From assembly GCF_900101785.1 (NCBI RefSeq), contig NZ_LT629688.1, positions 3,348,001 through 3,412,000 of the forward strand: a stretch of 64,000 bases of DNA, written 5' to 3'. Below, one piece after another: positions 51,435 through 60,695 of this stretch. The notes beneath the pieces were generated by a model. It saw only the letters and a program-made list of their open reading frames with translations, did no database searches and was not told the DNA's origin. The translations under genes and the position numbers were made by a program. Origin of the DNA: Auraticoccus monumenti (GTDB taxonomy: Bacteria > Actinomycetota > Actinomycetes > Propionibacteriales > Propionibacteriaceae). Each line of letters opens with the position of its first letter. The first letter of the stretch is position 1.

Positions 51435-53575
51435 CCACCTACCTCCCCGACGCCGACCTCGAGCGGCTGATCGCCGAGGCCAGCGCGCTCACCGCCGACG
51501 ACGAGGTCGTCACCTCCGCGCTCAGCCGCGACGTCGCCCTGCCGCACGGGGCGGGCACGGCCGTGCTGATCACCCTGGACAACGGCCTGGACCACACCCG
51601 GCCCAACACCCTGGGCCCGCAGAGCATGGGACGGCTGAACGCAGCCGTCGACGCCGCGCTGGCCCGGGCGGACGTGGCCGCGGTCGCGATCACCGGCAAG
51701 CCGTTCATCCTGGCCGCGGGGGCCGACCTGAGCGGGGTGGCCAAGCTCACCAGCCCCGAGCAGGCCACCGCCATCGCCCGGATCGGGCACGGCGTCTACG
51801 CCAAGCTGGCCGACGCGACCATCCCGACCTTCTGCTTCGTCAACGGGCTCGCGCTGGGTGGCGGTCTCGAGATCGCCCTGGGCTGCCACTACCGCACCGT
51901 GTCGGCCAGCGCACCAGCCGTGGCCCTGCCCGAGGTGTTCCTCGGGCTGGTCCCCGGCTGGGGCGGGGCGTACCTGCTGCCCAACCTGATCGGCCCCGAC
52001 AACGCCATCAAGGTGATCATCGAGAACTCGATGAACCAGAACAGGATGCTGCAGGGCCACCAGCTGCAGGGTCTCGGCATCGCCGACGCCACCTTCGAGG
52101 CCGCCGACTTCCTGGAGCGCTCGCTGGACTGGGCCGCCCGGGTGGTCACCGGTGAGGTCGTGGTGGAGCGTCCCGAGCCCGACCGCGGAGCGGGCTGGGA
52201 CGCCGCCGTGGCCAGGGGTCGCGCCGTCGCCGACGCCAAGGTGCACGGCACCGCCCCGGCCCCCTACATGGCCCTCGACCTGGTCGACGCCGCCCGCTCG
52301 CGCACCCGCGACGAGGCCTTCGCCGCCGAGGACGAGGCGCTGACCGAGCTGATCATGTCCGACGAGCTGCGGGCCAGCCTGTACGCCTTCGAGCTGGTGC
52401 AGAAGCGGGCCAAGCGCCCGGCCGGAGCGCCGGACAAGGGACTGGCCCGCCCGGTCACCTCGGTCGGCGTGGTCGGGGCCGGGCTGATGGCCTCCCAGCT
52501 CGCGCTGCTGTTCGTCCGTCGTCTCGAGGTCCCGGTCACCATGTCCGACCTGGACGCCGAGCGCGCGGCCAAGGGCGTGGGCTACGTGCACGCCGAGCTG
52601 GATAAGCTGCACGCCAAGGGGCGGCTGTCGGCGGACAGGCTGAACCGGTACAAGGCGCTGGTGTCGGGGACCACCGACCAGGCCGACTTCGCCGACTGCT
52701 CGTTCGTGATCGAGGCCGTCTTCGAGGAGATCGGGGTCAAGAAGCAGGTCTTCGCCGAGCTGGAGAAGCACGTCTCCCCCGAGACGGTGCTGGCCACCAA
52801 CACCTCCTCGCTGTCGGTCGGCGAGATGGCGGCGGACCTGCAGCACCCGGAGCGGGTCGTCGGGTTCCACTTCTTCAACCCCGTCGCGGTGCTGCCGCTG
52901 CTGGAGGTCGTCCGCGGCGAGCGGACCGACGACGCCTCCCTGGCCACCGCCTTCTCGGTGTCCAAGGAGCTGAAGAAGAACGCCGTGCTGGTGCGCGACA
53001 CCCGGGGCTTCGTGGTGAACCGTGTGCTGCTGCGGATGATGGGCGAGATCACCCGGGCGATGGAGGAGGGCACCCCGCCTCAGGTGGCCGACGCCGCCGT
53101 GGCGCCGCTCGGTCTGCCCATGTCGCCGTTCGTGCTGCTCCAGCTGGTCGGGCCGGGTGTGGCGCTGCACGTCGCGGAGGTGCTCAACGCCGAGTTCGGC
53201 GAGCGCTTCCACGTCTCCCAGAGCATGCGGAACCTGGTCGAGGCCGGGAAGCCCGGGGTCTACGACTGGGGCTCCGACGGCCAGCCGTACGTCTCGGAGG
53301 AGACCGCGGCGCTGCTGGTGGGCGGGGACTCCGCCAGCACCGCCGAGGAGGTCCGCCAGCGCGTGGAGGAGGCCCTGGCCGAGGAGATCGGGCTGATGCT
53401 CGCCGAGGGTGTGGTCGCCGCCCCGATGGACATCGACCTCTGCCTGCTGCTCGGGGCCGGCTGGCCCTTCCACGACGGCGGCATCACCCCCTACCTGGAC
53501 CGCACCGGGGTCTCCGAGCGGGTCAACGGACGTCGCTTCCTGCCCCCGGGCGTGGCCTCGGTCCCCCGCGCCTGA
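51431..53575 (+). CDS. fadB: Multifunctional 3-hydroxyacyl-CoA dehydrogenase/enoyl-CoA hydratase
   Basis: 714 residues. N-terminal crotonase domain (about 30-310) with AAGADLSGV and LALGGGLEIALGC. NAD-binding HAD domain (about 345-530) with VGVVGAGLMASQLA, TNTSSLSV and HFFNPVAVLPLLEVV, and a C-terminal helical dimerisation region. Hydrates enoyl-CoA and oxidises the 3-hydroxyacyl-CoA. GTG 51431 overlaps fadA as GTGA, with AAGGAG upstream, forming a two-gene beta-oxidation operon. Confidence 0.95.
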   Translation: MTTYLPDADLERLIAEASALTADDEVVTSALSRDVALPHGAGTAVLITLDNGLDHTRPNTLGPQSMGRLNAAVDAALARADVAAVAITGKPFILAAGADLSGVAKLTSPEQATAIARIGHGVYAKLADATIPTFCFVNGLALGGGLEIALGCHYRTVSASAPAVALPEVFLGLVPGWGGAYLLPNLIGPDNAIKVIIENSMNQNRMLQGHQLQGLGIADATFEAADFLERSLDWAARVVTGEVVVERPEPDRGAGWDAAVARGRAVADAKVHGTAPAPYMALDLVDAARSRTRDEAFAAEDEALTELIMSDELRASLYAFELVQKRAKRPAGAPDKGLARPVTSVGVVGAGLMASQLALLFVRRLEVPVTMSDLDAERAAKGVGYVHAELDKLHAKGRLSADRLNRYKALVSGTTDQADFADCSFVIEAVFEEIGVKKQVFAELEKHVSPETVLATNTSSLSVGEMAADLQHPERVVGFHFFNPVAVLPLLEVVRGERTDDASLATAFSVSKELKKNAVLVRDTRGFVVNRVLLRMMGEITRAMEEGTPPQVADAAVAPLGLPMSPFVLLQLVGPGVALHVAEVLNAEFGERFHVSQSMRNLVEAGKPGVYDWGSDGQPYVSEETAALLVGGDSASTAEEVRQRVEEALAEEIGLMLAEGVVAAPMDIDLCLLLGAGWPFHDGGITPYLDRTGVSERVNGRRFLPPGVASVPRA

Positions 53576-53591
53576 CGGCACGCAGGACCCG

Positions 53592-53629
53592 CGGCACCGA
53601 GCAGGGCACGCACGCCCCGCTCGGTGCCG
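53592..53629. terminator. Bidirectional terminator fadB/MFS
   Basis: Perfect 11-bp stem (53592-53602 with 53619-53629, CGGCACCGAGC arm) and 16-nt loop between convergent genes. Confidence 0.75.
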
Positions 53630-53659
53630 GCGCCCGTCCTGGCCGGGGAGAGCGGCGGG

Positions 53660-54859
53660 TCAGCGGAGCAGTCCGCGGCGGCGGAGGACCAGGAACCAGC
53701 CGGCGCCGAGCAGAGCCACCACGCCGGTCAGCTGGACGGCGGCGGCCAGTGCGCCCAGCAGCGCCCCCACGCTGATCATCACCGGTCCGGCGACCTGGCC
53801 CAGCTGCACCGCGCCGGTCCACCAGCCGAGGAACCGGGCCCGCCCACCCTCCGGCGACAGGTCGGCTCCGAGGGTCTTGACGATCCCCGCCCCCAGCCCG
53901 TTGCCGATGCCGATCAGCACCGCCCCGCCCAGGTAGCCCGCCAGTCCCCCGAGCGGCACCAGCAGGAAGCCGACGGCGACCAGCACCAGGCAGGGCACCA
54001 CCACCGCGACCCGCCCGTGGCGGTCCATCAGCACCCCGGCGGGGAGGAACAGCAGCAGCTCCACCGCCGACACCCCGGCGAAGACCAGCGAGATCAGCGC
54101 GGGGTCCAGCTGCAGCTCGGTGCCCCAGAGCGGCAGCACCACGTCCCGGTTGCCCCGGGCCAGCGCCAGGGTCAGCACGCCGACCAGCACCAGGGCGACC
54201 AGGCGGACGTCCACGCGCGCCACCGGCCCTCCCGTGAGCGTCACCAGTGCGGACCGGCCGGCGGCACCCGCGGGCACCCGCAGCACCACCACCGCGGCCA
54301 GCAGCACCGCCACCAGCTGGACCCAGAAGCCCCCGGCCACCGAGGTCAGCGCGATCACGCCCGAGCCGAGCACCGGCCCCACCAGCCGTCCGGCCCGCTG
54401 CACCCCGCCGAAGGTGCTCATCGCCCGGGCCCGGACGTCGGCCGGCACCGCCTCGGCCACCATGGTCTGTCGCGCCAGCCCGAAGAACACGTCGGCCAGC
54501 GCGAGCCCCAGCACGCCTGCCACGAAGAGGCCCCGGCCACCGGGACCAGCAGACCCGGCGGCGAGGGCGGCCAGGCAGGCGGTCAGGGACAGCACCGACA
54601 GCGCGGCGGCCGCCAGCATGCTGCGCCGCTCCCCCAGCCGGGCGATCAGCAGCCCGGCCGGCCCGGACCCCACCACCGCGGCCAGGGCGAGGGAGGAGAC
54701 CAGCGCCGCCGCTGCGGCCTGGCCGAAGCCGAGGGAGAGGGCCGCCACGAGGACCACCGGGGTGCTGGCCCCGGTGCCCACGCTGAACAGGAACGTCGGC
54801 ACGAAGGCCGGCCAGACCAGCTGGCGCAGCACCTGCCTGCTCCGGCCCGGCGTCGTCAC
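53660..54859 (-). CDS. Major facilitator superfamily transporter
   Basis: 399 residues, 12 predicted membrane helices. MFS motif A-like LLIARLGERRSML (about 68-80) and the second-half VLMDRHGRVAVVVPCL. Resembles multidrug or sugar-efflux MFS proteins; substrate unknown. GTG 54859 follows TACGTT by 6 nt, so it is probably leaderless. A palindrome CTTGACCTCAAG directly upstream could be the site of a regulator controlling efflux. Confidence 0.88.
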   Translation of the reverse strand: MTTPGRSRQVLRQLVWPAFVPTFLFSVGTGASTPVVLVAALSLGFGQAAAAALVSSLALAAVVGSGPAGLLIARLGERRSMLAAAALSVLSLTACLAALAAGSAGPGGRGLFVAGVLGLALADVFFGLARQTMVAEAVPADVRARAMSTFGGVQRAGRLVGPVLGSGVIALTSVAGGFWVQLVAVLLAAVVVLRVPAGAAGRSALVTLTGGPVARVDVRLVALVLVGVLTLALARGNRDVVLPLWGTELQLDPALISLVFAGVSAVELLLFLPAGVLMDRHGRVAVVVPCLVLVAVGFLLVPLGGLAGYLGGAVLIGIGNGLGAGIVKTLGADLSPEGGRARFLGWWTGAVQLGQVAGPVMISVGALLGALAAAVQLTGVVALLGAGWFLVLRRRGLLR

Positions 54860-54865
54860 CGGACC

Positions 54866-54930
54866 AACGTATCTTGACCTCAAGACATCCTCGGCGCAGC
54901 CGCCGTCACGCTCCGCTGACGACGTAGGCT
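54866..54930. promoter_or_regulatory. Divergent leaderless promoters with palindrome, MFS and sirtuin
   Basis: Minus TACGTT at 54866-54871 before GTG 54859. Palindrome CTTGACCTCAAG at 54873-54884, immediately upstream of that box. Plus TAGGCT at 54925-54930 before GTG 54937. Both -10 boxes are 6 nt from their start codons. Confidence 0.55.
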
Positions 54931-54936
54931 CCCGGA

Positions 54937-55851
54937 GTGCGACGACGAGCGGTGGACTGGACCCACACCCTGGACGCCGGCGCCCGCCTGCCACCGGAGG
55001 ACCCCGAGCGCGCACTGGCCGAGCTGGCCGAGACGGTCGCCGCCCACCCGACCTGGACGGTGCTCAGCGGGGCCGGGCTGAGCACGGAGTCCGGGATCCC
55101 GGACTACCGCGGACCCTCGGGGGTGCGGCGCAGCTCGGACCCGATGGCCTTCGACGACTTCTGCACCTCCGCCGACGCGCGCCGGCGCTACTGGGCCCGC
55201 AGCCACCTGGGCTGGCGCCGGATCGGCAGCGCCCACCCCAACGCCGGTCACCGGGCGGTGGCCGAGCTGCAGCGCCGTGGGCGCGTCGGCGGTGTGGTCA
55301 CCCAGAACGTCGACGGGCTGCACCAGGCCGCAGGGAGCACCGGCGTGATCGACCTGCACGGGACCCTGGACGTGGTGGTCTGCCTGGACTGCGGCAGCCG
55401 CAGCGACCGCGTGGAGCTGGAGCGCCGGCTCACCGAGGCCAACCCCGGGTTCGACCAGCTCGGCGAGGACGTCCGCCGGGTCAACCCCGACGGCGACGTC
55501 GAGCTCGACGAGGAGCAGGAGCAGCGGTTCCGGACCGTGCCCTGCCTGGTCTGCGGCTCGGACCGGCTCAAGCCCGACGTGGTCTTCTTCGGCGAGAGCG
55601 TGCCCAAGGACCGGGTGGAGCGGGCCTACGCCGAGCTGGACCGCGACCGGGGGCTGCTGGTGCTGGGCTCGTCGCTGTCGGTGATGTCGGGCTACCGCTT
55701 CGTCCGCCACGCCGCCCGTCAGGGCTACCCGGTGGTGATCGTCAACCAGGGGGCCACCCGGGGTGACCGCGAAGCCGACCTGCTGGTGTGGCTGCCGCTC
55801 GGTCGCGCCCTGCCGGGGGTGGTGGAGAGGCTGTCCGAAAAAACTGAGTGA
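54937..55851 (+). CDS. Sir2-family NAD-dependent protein deacylase
   Basis: 304 residues. Removes acyl groups from lysines using NAD. Motifs: GAGLSTESGIPDYRG (45-59), TQNVDGLH (122-129), catalytic H141, zinc cysteines C149/C152 and C203/C206, and GSSLSVMSGYRF. The spacing between cysteine pairs is longer than in short bacterial sirtuins, with an acidic insert (about 170-195). The GTG has a TAGGCT box 6 nt upstream. The stop codon lies inside a palindrome. Confidence 0.92.
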   Translation: MRRRAVDWTHTLDAGARLPPEDPERALAELAETVAAHPTWTVLSGAGLSTESGIPDYRGPSGVRRSSDPMAFDDFCTSADARRRYWARSHLGWRRIGSAHPNAGHRAVAELQRRGRVGGVVTQNVDGLHQAAGSTGVIDLHGTLDVVVCLDCGSRSDRVELERRLTEANPGFDQLGEDVRRVNPDGDVELDEEQEQRFRTVPCLVCGSDRLKPDVVFFGESVPKDRVERAYAELDRDRGLLVLGSSLSVMSGYRFVRHAARQGYPVVIVNQGATRGDREADLLVWLPLGRALPGVVERLSEKTE

Positions 55852-55861
55852 TCGTTCACTC
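55846..55861. promoter_or_regulatory. Palindrome GAGTGA-N4-TCACTC, candidate operator
   Basis: Perfect 6-4-6 dyad at the end of the sirtuin gene, about 78 nt before the GH43 gene. Shape suits a TetR- or GntR-type site. It may control the glycosidase genes. Confidence 0.45.
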
Positions 55862-55938
55862 TTCCCCTTGGGCGGTCCTGAGCGGCAGACTGGCGGCGTC
55901 ACCCCTCCCACCCCCAGGACCCACCCCCAGGAGCCCCG

Positions 55939-57270
55939 ATGTCGCGGATCCGCGCTGCCCTCACCCTGCCCCTCGCCCTCTGCCTCCTGCTCGGCGCCGG
56001 GGCAGCCTCGCGTGCCGAGGCCGACCCGGGCCCCGGCACCCGACCGCCTGACCTCCTGGTCGCCAGCGACTTCCCCGACCCTGACGTGATCGAGGTGGAC
56101 GGCACCTACCACGCGTACTCCACCTCCAGCGGCGGCAAGGGTGTGGTGCCCCACGCCACGGCACCGAGCCCCGAGGGGCCCTGGACCGTTCAGCAGGACG
56201 TCTTCACCACCGAGCCCTGGCCGGCCTGGATCCGCACCACCCACGGGTTCTGGGCCCCCGACGTCTCCCAGCGCCGCGACGGCACCTTCCTGCTCTACTT
56301 CACCGCCCGCAACGACCTCAACGGCCGGATGTGCCTGGGAGCCGCCACGGCCAGCAGCCCCGACGGCCCCTTCGTACCCCGTGACGAGCCGCTGGTCTGC
56401 CGTCCTGAGGAGGGCGGGAACATCGACGCCAGCTCCTTCGTCGACGACAACGGGGCGACCTACCTCCTCTACAAGAACGACGGGAACGCCGTCAGGCAGC
56501 CGAGCGTGCTGTGGCTGCAGCGCACCGACGCCGCCGGCACCCGCCTGGTGGGTCAGCGCCGCGAGCTGCTGCGCAACGACCGGGCCAGCGACGACGGGGT
56601 GATCGAGGCCCCCACCCTGGTGCGACGCGGCGACCGCTACGTGCTGCTCTTCTCCGCCGGCGTGTACAGCACCGGGAACTACCACACCGGTTACGCCACC
56701 GCCGGTCGCATCCAGGGTCCCTACGAGCGGGCCTACCGTCCGCTCCTCACCACCAGCAGCCTGGACGGGGCGGTGGACGGCCCGGGCGGCCAGGACGTCG
56801 TCGGTGACCACCTGATCTTCCACGGCCACCTGGCCGCGGGCGGCCGGGGCATGTACCGCGCCGCCCTCGGTTGGGACGGTGACCGCCCCGTCGTCAGCGG
56901 CAGCCGGGACCGCACCGAGGCCGAGCACGGCCGGCTGCAGGACGCCGTGGTGCGCCAGGCCGTGGACAGCGCGTCCGGTGACGCCGTGGTGGGCAAGATC
57001 GACCACGACACCAGCCACGTCGAGCTCGACGTGGTGGCGCCCGAAACCGGGTCCTACACCGTGTGGGTGCGCTACGCCGCCGGCGCGGGCGACGCCACGC
57101 ACGTGCTCACCGTGAACGGGGCGGACCCGGTGACGGTGAGCTACCCGGCGCGGGGCTGGTCCGTCTGGAGCCAGGTCGCGGTCGAGGTGACCCTGCGCGA
57201 GGGGACCAACACGATCAGGCTGCAGCACGGGACCAGGTACGCCGAGCTCGACTTCATCGAGGTGGCCTAG
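55939..57270 (+). CDS. Secreted GH43-family glycosidase with C-terminal carbohydrate-binding module
   Basis: 443 residues. Sec signal peptide (about 1-28). Five-blade propeller with the GH43 triad: D47 (PDPDV), D163 (NIDASSF) and E223 (VIEAPTL). Residues about 310-443 form a CBM6/35-like beta-sandwich (YTVWVRYAAGAGDATHVLTV, RLQHGTRYAELDFIEV). Probably an arabinanase or xylosidase outside the cell. ATG 55939 has AGGAG upstream. It precedes the GH2 gene by 91 nt, but that gene has its own promoter. Confidence 0.88.
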   Translation: MSRIRAALTLPLALCLLLGAGAASRAEADPGPGTRPPDLLVASDFPDPDVIEVDGTYHAYSTSSGGKGVVPHATAPSPEGPWTVQQDVFTTEPWPAWIRTTHGFWAPDVSQRRDGTFLLYFTARNDLNGRMCLGAATASSPDGPFVPRDEPLVCRPEEGGNIDASSFVDDNGATYLLYKNDGNAVRQPSVLWLQRTDAAGTRLVGQRRELLRNDRASDDGVIEAPTLVRRGDRYVLLFSAGVYSTGNYHTGYATAGRIQGPYERAYRPLLTTSSLDGAVDGPGGQDVVGDHLIFHGHLAAGGRGMYRAALGWDGDRPVVSGSRDRTEAEHGRLQDAVVRQAVDSASGDAVVGKIDHDTSHVELDVVAPETGSYTVWVRYAAGAGDATHVLTVNGADPVTVSYPARGWSVWSQVAVEVTLREGTNTIRLQHGTRYAELDFIEVA

Positions 57271-57274
57271 CCCG

Positions 57275-57304
57275 TTTACAACGGTGGAAGTGACTGCCTA
57301 GAGT
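57275..57304 (+). promoter_or_regulatory. Promoter of the GH2 gene
   Basis: TTTACA, 18 nt, TAGAGT; predicts a leader of about 50 nt before ATG 57362. Confidence 0.55.
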
Positions 57305-57361
57305 TCTACCCGGTCACTCGACCGTCGCACCCACCTCACGTCCCCGACCCGAGGAACACCC

Positions 57362-59173
57362 ATGTCTGCAGCAGGCCCCCGTCCGGAGTACCCCCGCCCC
57401 CAGCTGGTGCGTGAGCGCTGGCAGAGCCTGAACGGGGAGTGGGAGTTCGAGGTCGACGCCGGCGACTCCGGCTCCGAGCGCGGCCTGCGCACCCGGCCGC
57501 TGGCCGAGCGGATCACGGTCCCCTTCGCCCCGGAGTCCGAGCTCTCCGGCATCGGCCGCACCGACTACCTGACCGCCGTCTGGTACCGGCGCACGGTGAC
57601 CCTGCCCGTCGAGTGGGCCGGTTCCTCGGTGCTGCTCCACCTGGGTGCGGTGGACCAGGACACCACGGTGTGGGTCGACGACGTGGAGGTCGTCCGCCAC
57701 CGCGGCGGGTTCACCCCGATCACCGCCGACCTGACCGGTGTGGCCGAGCCCGGCCAGGACGTGACGGTGGTGGTGCGGGCCCGTGACCCCAAGGACGGTC
57801 CGCAGGCCCGCGGCAAGCAGTCGGTGGCCTACGCCAACGCCTCCTGCCACTACACCCGCACCACCGGCATCTGGCAGAGCGTGTGGATGGAGCCGGTGCA
57901 CCCGGTGCACCTGCGCCGTCCCCGGATCACCCCGCAGCTGGCCGCCGGACGCTTCGACGTCGTGCTGCCGCTCTCGCGCAACCGCCGGGGCACCAGGGTG
58001 GTGGCCGTCCTCTCCGACGACCAGGGCGAGGTCTCGCGCGCGGAGGTGCCCGCCGACCTCGACCTCGCCCCCGCCCTGGCCCTGCCGGTGCCCGAGGAGC
58101 GGCGCTGGCCGTGGTCGCCCCAGGACCCGCACCTCTACGACCTCGAGCTGACCCTCCTCGACGCCGACGGCACCGTGCTGGACCAGGTCCGCAGCTACTG
58201 CGGGCTGCGTTCGGTCGCCCTGGACGGGGACGCGGTGCTGATCAACGGCGAGCACGTCTTCCAGCGGCTGGTGCTGGACCAGGGCTACTGGCCGCAGTCG
58301 CTGATGACCGCGCCCAGCGACGAGGCCCTGGTGCAGGACATCGAGCTGTCGATGCAGGCCGGCTTCAACGGCGCCCGGCTGCACCAGAAGGTCTTCGAGG
58401 AGCGCTACCTCTACCACGCCGACCGGCTCGGCTACCTGGTGTGGGGCGAGTTCGCCGACTGGGGCGCCGGGGGCCACGGCCGCTACCAGGAGCACCAGCA
58501 GCCCACCGCCAGCTTCATCACCCAGTGGCTGGAGGCGCTCGAGCGTGACCACAACCACCCGGCGATCATCGGCTGGTGCCCGCTGAACGAGACCTACCAG
58601 CCGCTGCACGACCGCATCACCCAGCTCGACGACGTCACCCGGGCGATGTTCCTGGCCACCAAGCTGGCCGACCCCAGCCGGCCCGTGCTGGACGCGTCCG
58701 GCTACTCCCACCGGGTGCTGGAGACCGACGTCTGGGACAGCCACAACTACGAGCAGGACCCGGCCGAGTTCGCCCGCCAGGTCGGCGGCCTGTCCCGCGG
58801 AGAGGGCTACACCAACGACCACGACGGCCACGAGATCTCCCAGCCCCACCGCGGCCAGCCCTACTTCGTCAGCGAGTTCGGCGGGATCTGGTGGAACGCC
58901 GAGGCCGCTGCGGCGGCCGTGGCCGGTGAGGACCGCCACGAGTCGTGGGGCTACGGCCAGCGGGTGGCCGACGAGGAGGAGTTCTACAGCCGGTTCGCCG
59001 GGCTGATCGACGCCCTGCTCGACGACCCGGGCATGTTCGGCTACTGCTACACCCAGCTCACCGACACCTTCCAGGAGCAGAACGGCGTCTACGACTTCGA
59101 CCGCCGGCCGAAGTTCGACACCGCCCGGCTGCACGCCATCCAGACCCGGGTGGCGGCCTACGAGCAGCGCTGA
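57362..59173 (+). CDS. GH2-family beta-glycosidase
   Basis: 603 residues, no signal peptide, so cytoplasmic. Sugar-binding domain (about 15-180), immunoglobulin-like domain (about 182-285) and TIM barrel with acid/base E410 in GWCPLNETY and nucleophile E505 in YFVSEFGG. Resembles beta-galactosidase or beta-glucuronidase but lacks the extra C-terminal domains of LacZ; exact sugar unknown. GAGGA before ATG 57362. Its partner GH43 enzyme is exported, suggesting outside chopping and inside trimming of a plant-type glycan; that link is inference. Confidence 0.9.
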   Translation: MSAAGPRPEYPRPQLVRERWQSLNGEWEFEVDAGDSGSERGLRTRPLAERITVPFAPESELSGIGRTDYLTAVWYRRTVTLPVEWAGSSVLLHLGAVDQDTTVWVDDVEVVRHRGGFTPITADLTGVAEPGQDVTVVVRARDPKDGPQARGKQSVAYANASCHYTRTTGIWQSVWMEPVHPVHLRRPRITPQLAAGRFDVVLPLSRNRRGTRVVAVLSDDQGEVSRAEVPADLDLAPALALPVPEERRWPWSPQDPHLYDLELTLLDADGTVLDQVRSYCGLRSVALDGDAVLINGEHVFQRLVLDQGYWPQSLMTAPSDEALVQDIELSMQAGFNGARLHQKVFEERYLYHADRLGYLVWGEFADWGAGGHGRYQEHQQPTASFITQWLEALERDHNHPAIIGWCPLNETYQPLHDRITQLDDVTRAMFLATKLADPSRPVLDASGYSHRVLETDVWDSHNYEQDPAEFARQVGGLSRGEGYTNDHDGHEISQPHRGQPYFVSEFGGIWWNAEAAAAAVAGEDRHESWGYGQRVADEEEFYSRFAGLIDALLDDPGMFGYCYTQLTDTFQEQNGVYDFDRRPKFDTARLHAIQTRVAAYEQR

Positions 59174-59213
59174 GCCGGGAGGCCGCTTCCGCCTCCGGTC
59201 GCGCGCGTGGGAA

Positions 59214-59249
59214 CCGATGCCGAGCAGGGAGGAACCTGCTCGGCATCGG
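59214..59249. terminator. Terminator after the GH2 gene
   Basis: Perfect 15-bp stem (59214-59228 with 59235-59249, CCGATGCCGAGCAGG arm) and 6-nt loop. The remaining gap to 59465 shows no gene. Confidence 0.8.
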
Positions 59250-59465
59250 GCGTCCGGGGCCGGGAAGGGCGCCGCACGACGAGCACGCCGGAGCTGGCGG
59301 GGGATGGCACGCCGCAGTGCCGCGGTCCCAGGTGGCCCGCCCACCCGTCCGAGCCGGTGTGGCCCTGCACCGGGGTTTAACCCGACCGAGAAGGCCCCGC
59401 CCGGGCACGAGAGATCGACCAGGAGAGAGCGCGGCGACCGGTCCTCACCGGTCTCCCCCAGCGGG

Positions 59466-60218
59466 TCACCCACCGGCTGTGTCGTGCTCCATGGTCGGAG
59501 TCGGCACCGGAGCCCGGACCCGCGACTCCACGAGCACGGGGAGGTGGTCCGACGCCGCCTGCCGGAGGGTGCGGACGCTGGCGATCTCCATCCCTTCGGA
59601 GATGGCGAAGTCGAAGTGCCCGCGGATCCCTCTCCCCACGTACGTCGGCTGGTCGCTGTGGGAGACCTGGAACCCCTGCCTGCTGAGCCGGCGGGTCAGT
59701 GAGCGCGCGAACCAGGGGTAGTTGAAGTCGCCGACGACCAGCGTGGAGGTGGCGTGGGCGGTGGCGCGGATGGCGCCGAGGGCCTCGGTGATCTGGTGCC
59801 GGCGCATCGCGTTGGTCGCCGAGAGCGGGGCGGTGTGGATGGAGGCGAGGGTCAGCAGGGCGCCGTGGTCGTGCAGGTCCTCGAAGCGGACGGCCAGCAA
59901 CCGCTCGTGGGCGGGTGCCAGGAACCGGTCGTGCATGGAACGGCGCAACGGGCGCAGCGCGTGACCGTGGGCGTGGAGCCGTTCGGGGCGGTAGTACAGC
60001 GCCAGGCCGAGGCGGTTGAGCCTGGTCGCCGCAGCCAGCACCAGCGGACCGACGGTCTCGGGCAGGCGCCGCGTGTCGCACTCCTGCAGGCAGAGGGCGT
60101 CCACGTCGTGCACGGCCGCCAGATCCGACAGCTCTGCCGTGGCGCGGCCCTCGTGCAGGTTGTAGGTGATCGTCCGCAGCGCGCGCGTGGGGTGCTCGAC
60201 GTCTACGACGACGCCCAC
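59466..60218 (-). CDS. Endonuclease/exonuclease/phosphatase-fold protein
   Basis: 250 residues, no signal peptide. EEP-fold motifs: TITYNLHEGR (about 17-26), ALCLQECD (about 42-49), ASIHTAPL, VVGDFNYPWF and a final SDHLPVLVE. The DNase I-like phosphodiesterase superfamily includes exonuclease III, sphingomyelinases and inositol phosphatases; the substrate is not clear. GTG 60218 with GAGG upstream. A palindrome GACGATCGTC lies at 60289-60298 upstream of the gene. Confidence 0.8.
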   Translation of the reverse strand: MGVVVDVEHPTRALRTITYNLHEGRATAELSDLAAVHDVDALCLQECDTRRLPETVGPLVLAAATRLNRLGLALYYRPERLHAHGHALRPLRRSMHDRFLAPAHERLLAVRFEDLHDHGALLTLASIHTAPLSATNAMRRHQITEALGAIRATAHATSTLVVGDFNYPWFARSLTRRLSRQGFQVSHSDQPTYVGRGIRGHFDFAISEGMEIASVRTLRQAASDHLPVLVESRVRAPVPTPTMEHDTAGG

Positions 60219-60345
60219 TGGGCCCTCAGCGTCCGCTTCGGCACGGCCATGCGGTGTTCTCCGGTCGGTCGGTCCCAGTCGTCTGGCTGACGATCGTCCT
60301 CACATGCTGACGGCGCGATCGTACACACGGGGACCGCCGGGTCAC

Positions 60346-60471
60346 GCACTGCGCCGCCACGCCGATTCCGGCCACACGGCGCTGGTGGCGACGCACGACG
60401 AAGCCGCCCTCGAGGGAACAGCCGATTCCACGCTGCTCCTGGACGACTCGCGCTGCTCGCAACCATCCTGA
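60346..60471 (+). pseudogene. ABC transporter ATPase C-terminal remnant
   Basis: A 41-residue open stretch ends in a stop and reads LRRHADSGHTALVATHDEAA, then a D-rich tail. This matches the H-loop (ATHD) and following AD-x-L-L-L-x-D region of ABC ATPases such as efflux or Cyd-type exporters. The Walker A, signature and Walker B parts are absent, and no start or ribosome binding site fits. Best read as a leftover of a deleted gene. It is the only recognisable content of the 477-bp gap 60219-60695. Confidence 0.45.
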
Positions 60472-60695
60472 CTGAGCGAGGGCTGGGGACCCAGCAGGGT
60501 TCACGGAGAGGTCCTGCACCGACCTTGCGGCGCCTCGGCAGCTCTGGCCAGGCGGGTGGTGTGGCCCCGACACCCATCGACGGCGTCGAGGGAGCGGCCC
60601 GACGTGAGCCGCGCGGGTGCGGCGTTCGTCAGCCGTTCCAGAGAGTCCCGGCTGCTAGCGTTGCCGACCTCGACCGCGACCTCCAAGGAGCTCCG

